From an uncultured Neomegalonema sp. (GTDB lineage: Bacteria > Pseudomonadota > Alphaproteobacteria > Rhodobacterales > Rhodobacteraceae): a stretch of 63,435 bases of DNA. The translations under genes were made by a program, and so were the position numbers. Positions 42,375 through 51,375 of the stretch are shown here, in pieces. The DNA lies in assembly GCA_937922185.1 (NCBI GenBank), contig CAKZUT010000225.1, positions 1 through 63,435 of the forward strand, in the 5' to 3' direction. The notes beneath the pieces were generated by a model. It had not been told where the DNA came from. It saw only the letters and a list, made by a program, of their open reading frames with translations, and searched no databases. Within the stretch, counting starts at the first letter, position 1. Each line of letters starts with the position of its first letter.

Positions 42375-43244
42375 GTGGGCATTCGGACGAAATTCAATCT
42401 TCTGTTGTTTGCGGTGCTGCTGCCCGCGTTGCTGCTCAGCGCGGTGGTGAGCTGGAGTTTGTTGCAAAAGCAGGCCCGTGAGGAAGTGATCCACTCCGCC
42501 GAACTGATGACCGAAGCGGCACAGGCGATCCGCAAATACACCGTCGAGGAGATCCGTCCCCTCATCAATCAGGAACCGCATCCCGAATTCCTGCCCCAGA
42601 CGGTTCCGGCCTATGCCGCGACCGCCGCGATCGGGCGGTTCTCGAAGGAGTTCAGCGACTTCCTGTACAAGGAGGCGACCCTCAACCCCACCAACCCGCG
42701 CGACCGGGCGGTCGATTGGGAGTCGGATATCATTCAGGAATTCAAACGCGACTCCGAACTCGGCTTTATCGACGGCGAGCGCGCCACGCCGACGGGAGCC
42801 ATGCTCTATACGGCGCGTCCAATCGTCATCACCAATGCAGCCTGCCTCTCGTGCCACTCGACCGCCGATGCGGCCCCGGAATCCCTCATCGCGAAATACG
42901 GCAGCGCCAACGGTTTCGGCTGGCAGATGAACGAGATCGTCGGGGCGCAGATTGTCTCCGTCCCCATGTCCATCGCCAGCAATCGTGCGATGGAGGCCTT
43001 CGGTGTTTTCATGGCCCTTCTGGCCGGGGTCTTCGCCCTCGTCTTTCTTGTCCTTAACCTCGCGCTGAATCGCCTGATCGTCGCGCCGATGATGAGTCTG
43101 GCATCGGATGCCGAGAAGGTCAGCACCGGTGACTTCACCGTGCCGGAGTTCAGTGGAGAGCGGCGCGACGAAATCGGCGCTCTCGGTATCGCCTTCAACC
43201 GGATGCGCCGCAGTCTGGAACAGGCGATGAAGATGATGGACTGA
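42375..43244 (+). CDS. Membrane sensor with periplasmic c-type heme domain (DUF3365) and HAMP domain
   Basis: A 289-residue receptor-like protein: helix 1 at 8-30, a periplasmic region to about 205 with a covalent heme site CLSCH at 157-161, helix 2 at 206-226 and a HAMP domain at 226-285 (APMMSLASDAEKVSTGDF, ERRDEIGALGIAFNRMRRSL). No output domain follows HAMP. The GTG start at 42375 is chosen because AGGGGG lies 8 bases upstream and it puts helix 1 at the N-terminus. It is 6 bp from a class III cyclase gene, so HAMP probably signals to that cyclase. Redox, oxygen or NO sensing is inferred. Confidence 0.88.
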   Translation: MGIRTKFNLLLFAVLLPALLLSAVVSWSLLQKQAREEVIHSAELMTEAAQAIRKYTVEEIRPLINQEPHPEFLPQTVPAYAATAAIGRFSKEFSDFLYKEATLNPTNPRDRAVDWESDIIQEFKRDSELGFIDGERATPTGAMLYTARPIVITNAACLSCHSTADAAPESLIAKYGSANGFGWQMNEIVGAQIVSVPMSIASNRAMEAFGVFMALLAGVFALVFLVLNLALNRLIVAPMMSLASDAEKVSTGDFTVPEFSGERRDEIGALGIAFNRMRRSLEQAMKMMD

Positions 43245-43250
43245 TATCTC

Positions 43251-44294
43251 ATGCCCGACCCCGATTTCCGCACCTCGATCTGTAGCGTGGTCTTCGTTGA
43301 TATCGTGGACTACTCGAAGGCTGCGGTGGATCGGCAAGTGGCGATGAAGGCCGACCTGAACGATGCGATCCGATCCGGCCTCACCAACGCGCCCGAGGAT
43401 GAGCTGATCGTCCTCGATGCGGGGGACGGGGCCGCGATCTGCTTTTTCGGCGACCCGGAAGATGCGCTGTTCGCGGCCACGGCCATTTCGGCGACCTTGC
43501 GCGGCAAGCTGCGCCTGCGAACCGGCATCAATCTCGGCCCCGTCAAGATCGTGACCGACCTGAATGGCAACCGCAATGTCGTGGGCGATGCGATCAATGT
43601 CGCTCAGCGGATCATGAGCTTTGCCGATGAGCAGGAAGTGCTGATATCGCGCCCTTATTTCGAGGTCGTGTCCTGTCTGCGCGACGAGAATACCTTCAGC
43701 TTCCGGTCGCTGGGAGTTCGCAAGGACAAGCATATTCGCGAACATGAAGTCTATGCGGTCGGGGATGCCGACGAGAAAGGCCGCAGGCTCGCGGAGACGA
43801 CTTTCGCCGCCGCCCCTGCGGTTCCGGCTATCGATCCCGATCTGCCCGACGATCTTGTTGATAAGTGTCGCCGCCATCTCATGCAGGTTCTCGGGCCTAT
43901 GGCGGGGGTGATTGTTCGGCGCACGGTCGCCGAGGCCCGCTCGGCGGAGGATTTCGTCGGGCGTCTGGCGGAAAAGATCGACTCCGAGGCGGATCGCCGC
44001 GCCTTCCGCGCCGCTGTCGGTCAGGCCGCGAAGCGGTCCGATCGCCCCGTGGAGGAGCCGGTGGTGGAAGAGATACCCGATGACGGGGCCGGGGAGGGTG
44101 ACGGTCCTGTCGATGATCCCCTGATCGCCAGAGCGACCGAACAGCTTGCTGCGATCATCGGCCCCATCGCGGTGCCGCTCGTGCGTCGGGCGGCGACCAC
44201 CGCCTGCACATCCCATGCTTTTCTCGCCGTGGTGGCCGGACATATCGAGGATGAACCCGCGCGCCGTCGCTTTCTGGAAGCCATGATCCCCTGA
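43251..44294 (+). CDS. Class III adenylate/guanylate cyclase with duplicated C-terminal domain
   Basis: A 347-residue cytosolic protein. Residues 8-175 are a cyclase catalytic domain with metal Asp17 (VVFVDIVDYSK) and Asp59 (DAGDGAAICFFG) and transition-state Asn116/Arg120 (INVAQRI). Two similar 55-residue units follow, 201-256 and 290-345, each with (L/I)GPxAxxxVRRxx then an acidic I(D/E)(S/D)E end. They resemble the small helical domain found beside some bacterial Ser/Thr kinases (DUF8082-like, from memory). Its place 6 bp behind the heme/HAMP sensor suggests a two-gene cAMP signalling module. Substrate (ATP or GTP) is not certain. Confidence 0.88.
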   Translation: MPDPDFRTSICSVVFVDIVDYSKAAVDRQVAMKADLNDAIRSGLTNAPEDELIVLDAGDGAAICFFGDPEDALFAATAISATLRGKLRLRTGINLGPVKIVTDLNGNRNVVGDAINVAQRIMSFADEQEVLISRPYFEVVSCLRDENTFSFRSLGVRKDKHIREHEVYAVGDADEKGRRLAETTFAAAPAVPAIDPDLPDDLVDKCRRHLMQVLGPMAGVIVRRTVAEARSAEDFVGRLAEKIDSEADRRAFRAAVGQAAKRSDRPVEEPVVEEIPDDGAGEGDGPVDDPLIARATEQLAAIIGPIAVPLVRRAATTACTSHAFLAVVAGHIEDEPARRRFLEAMIP

Positions 44295-44381
44295 TCACAT
44301 CGCGCCCGGAGCCGCCGACGCCCTTGCCATACGCGCCCCCCCTCGCATACACCCGAACCGGAATTCATTCAGCGAGGCGGC

Positions 44382-45272
44382 ATGAGCACTCCCGTTCCGG
44401 GTATTGAGACAGTCGGCGTGGTCGGCGCGGGGCAGATGGGCAACGGCATCGCCCATGTCTTCGCCGTGGCGGGCTACGACGTCGTGATGAGCGATCTGGA
44501 GCAGGAGCGCATTGATGAAGCGAGGGAGATTATCGACGGTAATCTGCAACGGCAGGTCAACCGCGACTTGCTGAGCGCCGCCGACAAGGACGCCGCACTG
44601 GCCCGTATCAAGGGCACGACGGATATGGCCGATTTCGGCAATTGCGATCTGGTGATCGAGGCGGCGGCGGAGATCGAGTCGCTGAAAAAGGATATCTTCC
44701 GCACACTGGTCGGGGTGGTTCCCGAACGCGCGATTCTCGCGTCCAACACCTCCTCAATTTCCATCACCCGGCTGGCCACCGTCACCGACCGTCCCGAACG
44801 ATTCATGGGCATCCATTTCATGAATCCGGTGCCGGTGATGAAGCTGGTCGAACTGATCCGGGGCATCGCCACCGACGAGCCGACCTTCGAGATCATGCGC
44901 GCCGTCGTTGCCTCGCTGGGCAAGGAGGCGGCGGTCGCCGAGGACTTCCCGGCCTTTATCGTGAACCGCATCCTCGTGCCGATGATCAACGAGGCGGTCT
45001 ACACGCTGTATGAAGGCGTCGGCACGGTCGAGAGCATCGACAAAGCCATGAAGCTGGGCACCAATCACCCCATGGGGCCGCTGGAGCTGGCCGATTTCAT
45101 CGGGCTGGATACCTGTCTGGCGATCATGAACGTCCTCCATGACGGCCTCGCCGATACGAAATACCGCCCCTGTCCCCTGCTCGTGAAATATGTCGAGGCC
45201 GGGTGGCTGGGCCGCAAGACCGGGCGCGGCTTCTACGATTATCGCGGTGACGAGCCGGTCCCCACGCGCTGA
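44382..45272 (+). CDS. 3-hydroxybutyryl-CoA dehydrogenase
   Basis: A 296-residue NAD(P)-dependent 3-hydroxyacyl-CoA dehydrogenase. The nucleotide loop is VGVVGAGQMGNGIAHVFA; NTSSISITRLA, FMGIHFMNPVPVMKLVELI with the catalytic His, and NRILVPMINEAVYTLYEGV follow, and the end KTGRGFYDYRG is typical. It acts in butanoate and PHB metabolism or fatty-acid degradation, in line with the phasin and bdhA genes in the window, though it is not linked to them. Confidence 0.93.
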   Translation: MSTPVPGIETVGVVGAGQMGNGIAHVFAVAGYDVVMSDLEQERIDEAREIIDGNLQRQVNRDLLSAADKDAALARIKGTTDMADFGNCDLVIEAAAEIESLKKDIFRTLVGVVPERAILASNTSSISITRLATVTDRPERFMGIHFMNPVPVMKLVELIRGIATDEPTFEIMRAVVASLGKEAAVAEDFPAFIVNRILVPMINEAVYTLYEGVGTVESIDKAMKLGTNHPMGPLELADFIGLDTCLAIMNVLHDGLADTKYRPCPLLVKYVEAGWLGRKTGRGFYDYRGDEPVPTR

Positions 45273-45278
45273 GATTGC

Positions 45279-46700
45279 CTACGGGGCGGCGTCGTCCCCG
45301 GTCTCGATCCCCATGGAATCGGGGATGGACTTCACTGTCTTCGCGCCCAGCGTTTTCAGTTCCTCGACCTGCCGCAGCACGTTGCCCCGCCCGTCGGTCA
45401 GCTTGTTGAGGGCCGCTGCATGGGCATCGCGTGCGGAATCGAGCTGCTTGCCGACCTTTTCCATATCGGTGCAGAAGCCCACCACCTTGTCGTAGATCGC
45501 CCCGGCCCGCTTGGCGATCTTCTCCGCATTGCTGTTGCGGTTTTCCACGTCCCAGACCGTCTTCACCGTCCTGAGCGCCATCATCAGCGTGGTCGGCGTC
45601 GCGATCATCACCTGAAGATTCGCGGCATATTCGGTCAGGTCGGGTTGCGAGCGCAGGGCCTCGGACAATGCCCCCTCGATAGGCACGAACATGATGACGT
45701 AATCGGCGGTTCCGGCGGTGACGGCGGCATATTCCTTCGCGCTCAGCCCCTTGATATGTGCGCGCAAGGACGCGACGTGCTCACTGATAGCCCGGCGATA
45801 GGCGTCCTCGTCTCCGGTGTTCACCGCCCGCTCATAGGCGACGAGCGAGACCTTGGAATCGATCACCATATCCTTCTGACCGGGCAGCGAGACGACCACA
45901 TCCGGGCGCAGGGTTCGCCCGTCCTCCGCCTTCACGCTCGATTGTGTGAAATACTCATGCCCCTCGCGCAGGCCCGAATTGTCGAGCAGGCGGCCCAGAA
46001 CCGCCTCGCCCCAGGCCCCCTGCTTCTGCGTATCGCCGCGCAGGGCGCGGGTCAGGCTCTCGGCCTCTTTCGACACCGCCTCGCTCCGCTGTGTCAGGGT
46101 GCCCAGTTGCTCCTTCAGGGCCGCCCGCTCGGCCAGCGCCCCCTGATGGGCCGTGCGGATCTCGGACTGGAATTTCCCGATATCCGATTTCAGCGGCGCG
46201 ACGATGGACCCGAACTGCTCGCTCGCCGCCTTGCGGAAATCCTCGCCGTGCTGGCGTATGACCTTCCCGGCCAGGGCATTGAAATGGCTGTCCATCTGTT
46301 CGCGCGCTTCGGCAAGCTGTTTCGTCATCAGCCCCCGCGCGGCTTCGGCATCCTTCAGGCGCAGCTCGGTCTGTCGCGCCTGCTCGCGCGACTGGGTTTC
46401 CAGCGCGGCGATGCGGGCTGCATTCTCCGCCCGTTCGCTCCCGGCGCTGGCAAGGGCCTCGCGCAGGCTTCCCTGTGCCGCTGTCAGATCGTGTTCGAGC
46501 TGGCTCCGTCGCTCCGCCTGCGCCGTGCGCTCGGCATCGAGCACCGACAGCTTCGTCGTCGCCTCTCCCAGCCGTTCGCGCATATCGCCTACCGTCGCAT
46601 CCAGTGTGCGGGCGCGCAGGAATGACCAGATCGCGAACCCGGTGCTGACCAGAGCGATGATGGCCAGTATCGTGACGAGCGAGGCGGTATCGGCAGTCAT
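45279..46700 (-). CDS. rmuC: DNA recombination protein RmuC
   Basis: A 473-residue membrane-anchored, nuclease-fold protein that limits inversions at short repeats. One N-terminal helix (LVTILAIIALVSTGFAIWSFL) precedes a 160-residue coiled coil, then the conserved domain with LRPDVVVSLPGQKDMVIDSKVSLVAYERAV (PD-(D/E)xK-like) and ATPTTLMMALRTVKTVWDVE. It overlaps by 4 bases the membrane protein gene upstream. Confidence 0.94.
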   Translation of the reverse strand: MTADTASLVTILAIIALVSTGFAIWSFLRARTLDATVGDMRERLGEATTKLSVLDAERTAQAERRSQLEHDLTAAQGSLREALASAGSERAENAARIAALETQSREQARQTELRLKDAEAARGLMTKQLAEAREQMDSHFNALAGKVIRQHGEDFRKAASEQFGSIVAPLKSDIGKFQSEIRTAHQGALAERAALKEQLGTLTQRSEAVSKEAESLTRALRGDTQKQGAWGEAVLGRLLDNSGLREGHEYFTQSSVKAEDGRTLRPDVVVSLPGQKDMVIDSKVSLVAYERAVNTGDEDAYRRAISEHVASLRAHIKGLSAKEYAAVTAGTADYVIMFVPIEGALSEALRSQPDLTEYAANLQVMIATPTTLMMALRTVKTVWDVENRNSNAEKIAKRAGAIYDKVVGFCTDMEKVGKQLDSARDAHAAALNKLTDGRGNVLRQVEELKTLGAKTVKSIPDSMGIETGDDAAP

Positions 46701-47668
46701 GGCATTCCCCTGGCTTCTGAGAGGGTATTCAGCACCGTGCGCCAGTCTTCGAGGGCGACCCGTAACGCCGCCCGTCCGCCGATATCCATATCCGCGACCT
46801 CTGCGATCTCCGCCACCTGCATCCCCTTATCCGCGATCAGCGCCTGCGCCTCCACGCGGTCTGCATGAGCCTGCAACAGTTCGGAGACGGTCCGCAGCTT
46901 GTATTCCAGTTCGGGCACGACATGGGGCGCTGCCCGGTCCAGCCGGTGCGCGACCCGCAGCACCTCGGCGCGCCCCCTTGCGGCACTGAGATCGGTGGCC
47001 ATGTAATCGGCCAGCACCTCCGCATCGGCATCCAGCCGCGCCAGACCGATCAAGGCCCCTTCCGGCCCCGCCTCCACCCCGGCCAGCGTCTCGAAGCGCG
47101 CGGCGGCATCGCGCAGGATGCCCTCGATGGTCACGAGGCGGTCGGAATCGACCCCGTCCCGCGTCTTCATCGCCACGTATTGTCCGGCGGTGGAGGCCAC
47201 GAGCGGCAATTCCCGCGTGACGATCCGGTTCAGCGCGGGTCGCAGGCGTGCCTCCATCGCCAGCCGCCGCTCGATCTTGCGGGTGGCGCGCACCAGTCGG
47301 TCGAGCGGCTGATACATGACCGCGTCCCGCCCGATCCGGCGGCGGGCATCGGTCAGATGCCCCTTGGCCTCCGTCACCAGCTTCCCCAGCGCCGTCTCGC
47401 CGAAGGCGGCAAGCGCGGCGTCCTCCCCGCTCGGTTCGGGGGCCGGTTCGTCCTCGGCATGGAGCCATGCCGTCAGCAGGACATGAATCATAAGGACGGC
47501 CCAGCCCGAAACGCCGCTTCCTATGCCCCAGGCCATGGTCCAGACCGTACCCGCCGCCCACAGCGCGATGCCGGCCTGTTTCACCACTGCACGGAAGAAT
47601 GGATAGCGGTTGAGGCCGCTCCAGGTGTCCCGCGCCCTCCCGATATGCCTGCGCGCCGCCTCGCTCAT
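46697..47668 (-). CDS. Membrane-anchored coiled-coil protein of unknown function
   Basis: A 323-residue protein with two hydrophobic segments near the N-terminus (32-50 and 52-70), an acidic turn (AEDEPAPEPSGED) and a long helical, Arg/Glu-rich remainder with heptad character. I recognise no family. The ATG at 47668 overlaps the rsmE stop (ATGA), and its own stop overlaps the rmuC start, so it is tightly held between these genes. A partner of RmuC at the membrane is possible. Confidence 0.78.
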   Translation of the reverse strand: MSEAARRHIGRARDTWSGLNRYPFFRAVVKQAGIALWAAGTVWTMAWGIGSGVSGWAVLMIHVLLTAWLHAEDEPAPEPSGEDAALAAFGETALGKLVTEAKGHLTDARRRIGRDAVMYQPLDRLVRATRKIERRLAMEARLRPALNRIVTRELPLVASTAGQYVAMKTRDGVDSDRLVTIEGILRDAAARFETLAGVEAGPEGALIGLARLDADAEVLADYMATDLSAARGRAEVLRVAHRLDRAAPHVVPELEYKLRTVSELLQAHADRVEAQALIADKGMQVAEIAEVADMDIGGRAALRVALEDWRTVLNTLSEARGMP

Positions 47669-48408
47669 ACGCCCCAGTCCCCAAGCACCGATTGCGCCAG
47701 CGCCAGCGCGGCAACGGCGGCGGTATCGGCGCGCAGGATGCGGGGGCCGAGGCTGACGGGCAGGGTGGCGCGATGCCCGCGCAGGTGCCCTGCTTCCTCC
47801 GGCGAGAACCCGCCTTCCGGCCCGATCAGGATCGCGGCGGGCGTTCCGCGCGGCAGGGCGGACAGCGCATCGGCCATGGGCGGGGCCGTTCGCGCCTCGT
47901 CGCAGAAGATCAGCACCCTGTCCTGCGGCCAGTCGGCCAGCACCGCGCCGAGGGATTGTGCCGCATCCAGATCGGGCACTGACACGCCCCCGCATTGCTC
48001 CGCCGCCTCGATCATATGCGCGCGCAGGCGGTCGAGTTTCAGCCGCTCGGACTGTGTATAGCGCGTGATGACGGGCCGCACCCGCGCACAGCCCAGCTCG
48101 CAGGCTTTCTCCACGATGAAATCCGTGCGCGCCTTCTTGATCGGTGCGAACAGCAGGTGCAGGTCCGGCAACGGCTCCTGCCCGCGCCGCCGGTCTCGCG
48201 CAGTCAGGGTCGCGGCCTTGCGATGGGCATCGGTCAGTTCCGCGCGCCACTCTCCGTCGCGCCCGTTGAACACCGCGATCATCGCTCCGGCCTCCAGCCG
48301 CATGACGGTCACGAGATAGTTCGACTGTCCCCGATCCAGCTCTATCCCGGCCCCCTCATGCAAGGGTGCGTCGATAAAGAGCCGGATTTTCGGTTCCGTT
48401 TCGTTCAT
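47665..48408 (-). CDS. rsmE: 16S rRNA (uracil1498-N3)-methyltransferase
   Basis: A 247-residue SPOUT-fold methyltransferase of 16S rRNA. An N-terminal PUA-like domain (RLFIDAPLHEGAGIELD, HYLVTVMRL-like NYLVTVMRLEAGAMI) precedes the knotted domain with LLFAPIKKARTDFIVEKACELG, AEQCGGVSVP, AAILIGPEGGFSPEE and LGPRILRADTAAVAAL. The ATG at 48408 (MNETEPK) is chosen by family length; two in-frame ATGs lie just upstream. It is divergent from ubiA with a 40-bp gap. Confidence 0.95.
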   Translation of the reverse strand: MNETEPKIRLFIDAPLHEGAGIELDRGQSNYLVTVMRLEAGAMIAVFNGRDGEWRAELTDAHRKAATLTARDRRRGQEPLPDLHLLFAPIKKARTDFIVEKACELGCARVRPVITRYTQSERLKLDRLRAHMIEAAEQCGGVSVPDLDAAQSLGAVLADWPQDRVLIFCDEARTAPPMADALSALPRGTPAAILIGPEGGFSPEEAGHLRGHRATLPVSLGPRILRADTAAVAALALAQSVLGDWGV

Positions 48409-48448
48409 GGTCATCTTATGCACCGGGAACGGCACGAGGGAAAGTACC

Positions 48449-49366
48449 ATGACCGACATCACCGTTGCGGATGCCGACCGGGGGAACTGGGTCGATACCC
48501 ATGCGCCCGCGCTGTGGCGTCCTTACCTGCGGATGATGCGCGCGGACCGTCCCATCGGGTGGTGGCTGCTGCTGCTGCCCTGCTGGTGGGGGCTGGCGCT
48601 GGGCGGCGCGGTCGGCGGGTTCCGCTGGGGTGATCTCTGGCTGGCCGTCGCTTTCTGGATCGGCGCGATGGCCATGCGCGGGGCGGGATGCTGCCTCAAC
48701 GATATCGTGGACCGGAATATCGACGCGCAGGTCGAGCGCACCCGGACGCGGCCCATCCCCTCGGGGGCGATCACGGTGCGGCAGGCGATTGTCTGTATGG
48801 CCGCGCTCTGCCTCGTCGGGCTTGCGGTGCTGCTGACGATGAACGGGGCGGCGATTATGGTGGCGTTGGGGTCACTGATCTTCGTGGGCATCTACCCTTT
48901 CATGAAGCGCATCACCTACTGGCCACAGCTTTTCCTGGGACTTGCCTTCAACTGGGGGGCGCTGGTCGGCTGGGCCGCCCAGACCGGATCACTCGGCTGG
49001 CCCGCGATCTGGCTTTATCTGGGGGGCATCTGCTGGACCATCGGCTATGACACGATCTACGCCTGTCAGGACAAGGAGGATGACGCGCTGATCGGCGTCA
49101 AATCCACGGCCCTGCGCTTCGGCGCACGGACGCGGGAATGGGTGGCGGGTTTCTATGCCGGGGCAACGGCGCTCGTCGCCCTTGCCTTTCTGTCGGCGGG
49201 GATGGGATGGGCGACCCTGATTCTTGCGGGTTTCGCCGCGCATCTGGCATGGCAGGTCCGCCTTCTCGATCCCGATGACGGCAGTGGCTGCCTGCATCTT
49301 TTCCGCGCGAACCGGCAGGCGGGATTGCTGGTCGTCGGAGCGATCCTTCTCGGCGCGCTGTTGTAA
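48449..49366 (+). CDS. ubiA: 4-hydroxybenzoate polyprenyltransferase
   Basis: A 305-residue inner-membrane enzyme of ubiquinone synthesis. The two Asp-rich motifs that bind prenyl diphosphate are CLNDIVDRNID (with R-rich ERTRTRPIPSG next to it) and YDTIYACQDKEDD. Eight to nine helices are predicted. The ATG at 48449 follows GAGGGAAAG by 6 bases. It is divergent from rsmE. Confidence 0.95.
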   Translation: MTDITVADADRGNWVDTHAPALWRPYLRMMRADRPIGWWLLLLPCWWGLALGGAVGGFRWGDLWLAVAFWIGAMAMRGAGCCLNDIVDRNIDAQVERTRTRPIPSGAITVRQAIVCMAALCLVGLAVLLTMNGAAIMVALGSLIFVGIYPFMKRITYWPQLFLGLAFNWGALVGWAAQTGSLGWPAIWLYLGGICWTIGYDTIYACQDKEDDALIGVKSTALRFGARTREWVAGFYAGATALVALAFLSAGMGWATLILAGFAAHLAWQVRLLDPDDGSGCLHLFRANRQAGLLVVGAILLGALL

Positions 49367-49402
49367 AAAGATGCCGATCCATCGCGTTTCGCATTCTGTG
49401 AT

Positions 49403-49427
49403 GGAACAATTCGCGGTGAGGGCTGTT
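49403..49427 (+). promoter_or_regulatory. Putative EcfG (general stress) promoter of the entericidin gene
   Basis: GGAAC (49403-49407) and TGTT (49424-49427) are separated by 16 bases, the layout of EcfG/SigT-type extracytoplasmic sigma promoters in alphaproteobacteria. It lies 68 bases upstream of the small lipoprotein ATG, in line with the known control of entericidin-like genes by stress sigma factors. Confidence 0.55.
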
Positions 49428-49494
49428 TCACAGGTCACGCCATGCCCCTGACAGCACGTGCAGGGCGGCATATGTCACGGATAGGAACCCGATC

Positions 49495-49641
49495 ATGACC
49501 AGAACAATCATCACCGCCGGATTCGCAGCCCTGCTGGCCCTTGCAGGTTGCAATACCGTGGCGGGTGTCGGCGAGGATGTGCAGGTAGGCGGCGCGGCCC
49601 TCGAAAGCACAGCCGAAACCATCAGGAACAAGACCTACTGA
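49495..49641 (+). CDS. Entericidin A/B family lipoprotein
   Basis: A 48-residue small lipoprotein. The signal peptide ends in a lipobox LALAGC with Cys19 as the lipidated residue, followed by NTVAGVGEDVQVGGAALESTAE, the entericidin pattern. Entericidins are toxin/antidote-like envelope lipoproteins induced in stationary phase. AGGAA precedes the ATG. It is 22 bp upstream of the phospholipase D-like gene and likely shares its transcript. Confidence 0.85.
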   Translation: MTRTIITAGFAALLALAGCNTVAGVGEDVQVGGAALESTAETIRNKTY

Positions 49642-49663
49642 CCGGCATTGCGAGAGGCGGAGA

Positions 49664-51370
49664 ATGGCATTTCTGGACAGCGCGGCCCTGTGCCGTGATC
49701 CGCTTTCTTCGCAACCTCCGCTCGTTCGTGGCCCCGAGCCGGAATTCCTGATCGAGGCGAGCGCCGCCTATCCCAAACTGGAAAAACTGACGCTTGATGC
49801 CCGCAGCCGCATCTGGTTCGCCTTCCGCATATTCGACCCCGATACGCCCCTGTATCACCCGGAAAGCCTTGATCTTGGGCTGAAGACCTGGGGCGACCTG
49901 ATTGCATGGACGCTGGATCGCGGCGTGTCCTTTCGTTTGCTGCTGACCGACTTCGATCCCGTTGTCGGCGATACCCTGCACGAGATGACATGGCGCAGCC
50001 TCGCGACCCTGTCGGATTTGCAGGCAGCGGCGGAAAAATCATGGGACATGCAGATCTGCCCCGCCCTGCATGAGGGTCGCGCGGGCCGCTATATCCGTAT
50101 GCTCCTTGCTCCGGCGCTCTACGCGCGTATTCATGCCAGGCGGGACGCTCTGAACCGGATGCCCCCGGCGCAGCGTGCGGAGACATTCGCTTATCTGCGC
50201 GGTCATCACCGGTTTTTGCGGTTGTCCTCCTCCACGGGTCGGGTGCAGTGGCGACCCAAGATCGTTCTTCCGGTCATCCATCCTGTGACCCATCATCACA
50301 AACTGGCTGTTTTCGATGACGAGACGGCCATTCTGGGCGGTCTCGACGTGAACGAGCGGCGCTACGACGACCCCGCCCATGATCGCCGGTCGGTCGATAC
50401 GTGGCATGATGTCAGCCTCGCCGTCACTGGCCCCGCCGTGTCCCATGTCGCGCGTTATATCGCCGGTATCTGGAACAGGGACCGTACCGCTTCCCGCCAG
50501 CGGATGATCCGCGCTCAGCGACAGGCTCCGCATCTGTTCGGAAACGTCGATACTGCCCTCGATCCGCTCGATATGCCCGCCGCCGCCATCACCCCCGCCG
50601 CCGGTGATGTTCCGATGCAGATCGTCCGCACCATCTCGCGCAACAGGCGCAAGGGGCCGCTGGGATTCAGGATGCGCCCTGTCACCGTCGATCACGGGCT
50701 GGAGGACGCACATCTCGGGCTGATCCGCGACGCCCGCACTCTGCTCTATATCGAAACCCAGTTCTTCCGGCATGAGCCGCTTGCCAGGGCGCTGGCGGCA
50801 CGGGTGCGCGAATGCCCGGAGTTACGGCTTATCATGCTGCTGCCTGCCGCGCCGGAGGAAATCGCCTTCGATGACCGCAACGGTCTCGATTCCCGCTACG
50901 GCGAGCGATTGCAGGCCGATTGCATCCATATTCTGCGTGAGGCGTTCGGGGAGCGGGCGCTGTTCGTCTGTCCGGCCAAGCGCGAACATAACAGTGATTC
51001 CGGGCGTGCGACGGTCAACGATGCGGCGATCATCTATGTCCATGCAAAAATTGCTGTCGCCGATGACACATGGGGCATTGTCGGCTCGGCCAATATGAAC
51101 GGACGCAGCATGAAATGGGATTCCGAACTCGGATTGCTGTGGCGAGGATCATCCGCAGGCACCCTGCGTCGTCGCCTCGCGAAAGACTGGATCGATGCAG
51201 AGGCGGCCCGTACCCCGCTGGAGGAAACCTATGATCTCTGGCATCGGACAGCCTGGGGCAATGCGGGTAAACCGGTTGCAGAGCGGCGCGGATTACTGTT
51301 GCCTTATCTTTCCGATGAGGCCGATGCGATGGGCGTGAATATCCCTCTGTTACCGCCTGAGACCGTCTGA
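49664..51370 (+). CDS. Phospholipase D-like protein
   Basis: A 568-residue protein with both HxKx4D motifs of the PLD superfamily: HHKLAVFDDETAILGG (about residue 209) and VHAKIAVADDTWGIVGSANMNGRS (about residue 463). No signal peptide is visible. It may act as a phosphatidyltransferase such as a cardiolipin synthase, or as a phospholipase. Its place behind the entericidin gene and close to envelope stress genes supports a membrane-lipid role. Confidence 0.88.
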   Translation: MAFLDSAALCRDPLSSQPPLVRGPEPEFLIEASAAYPKLEKLTLDARSRIWFAFRIFDPDTPLYHPESLDLGLKTWGDLIAWTLDRGVSFRLLLTDFDPVVGDTLHEMTWRSLATLSDLQAAAEKSWDMQICPALHEGRAGRYIRMLLAPALYARIHARRDALNRMPPAQRAETFAYLRGHHRFLRLSSSTGRVQWRPKIVLPVIHPVTHHHKLAVFDDETAILGGLDVNERRYDDPAHDRRSVDTWHDVSLAVTGPAVSHVARYIAGIWNRDRTASRQRMIRAQRQAPHLFGNVDTALDPLDMPAAAITPAAGDVPMQIVRTISRNRRKGPLGFRMRPVTVDHGLEDAHLGLIRDARTLLYIETQFFRHEPLARALAARVRECPELRLIMLLPAAPEEIAFDDRNGLDSRYGERLQADCIHILREAFGERALFVCPAKREHNSDSGRATVNDAAIIYVHAKIAVADDTWGIVGSANMNGRSMKWDSELGLLWRGSSAGTLRRRLAKDWIDAEAARTPLEETYDLWHRTAWGNAGKPVAERRGLLLPYLSDEADAMGVNIPLLPPETV

Positions 51371-51375
51371 CGACC

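Noticed and set aside
41457-44243. A 928-codon open frame on the minus strand
   Set aside because: It lies antisense to the DUF2585, heme-sensor and cyclase genes, all with clear family motifs. Its protein is a low-complexity Arg/Gly/His mixture typical of antisense frames in GC-rich DNA.
46865-48061. A 398-codon plus-strand frame
   Set aside because: It is antisense to rsmE and the membrane coiled-coil gene and has no motif.
47669-48250. N-terminal extension of the membrane coiled-coil protein to 517 residues
   Set aside because: The added part is an off-frame reading of rsmE; the ATG at 47668 with ATGA overlap is the natural start.
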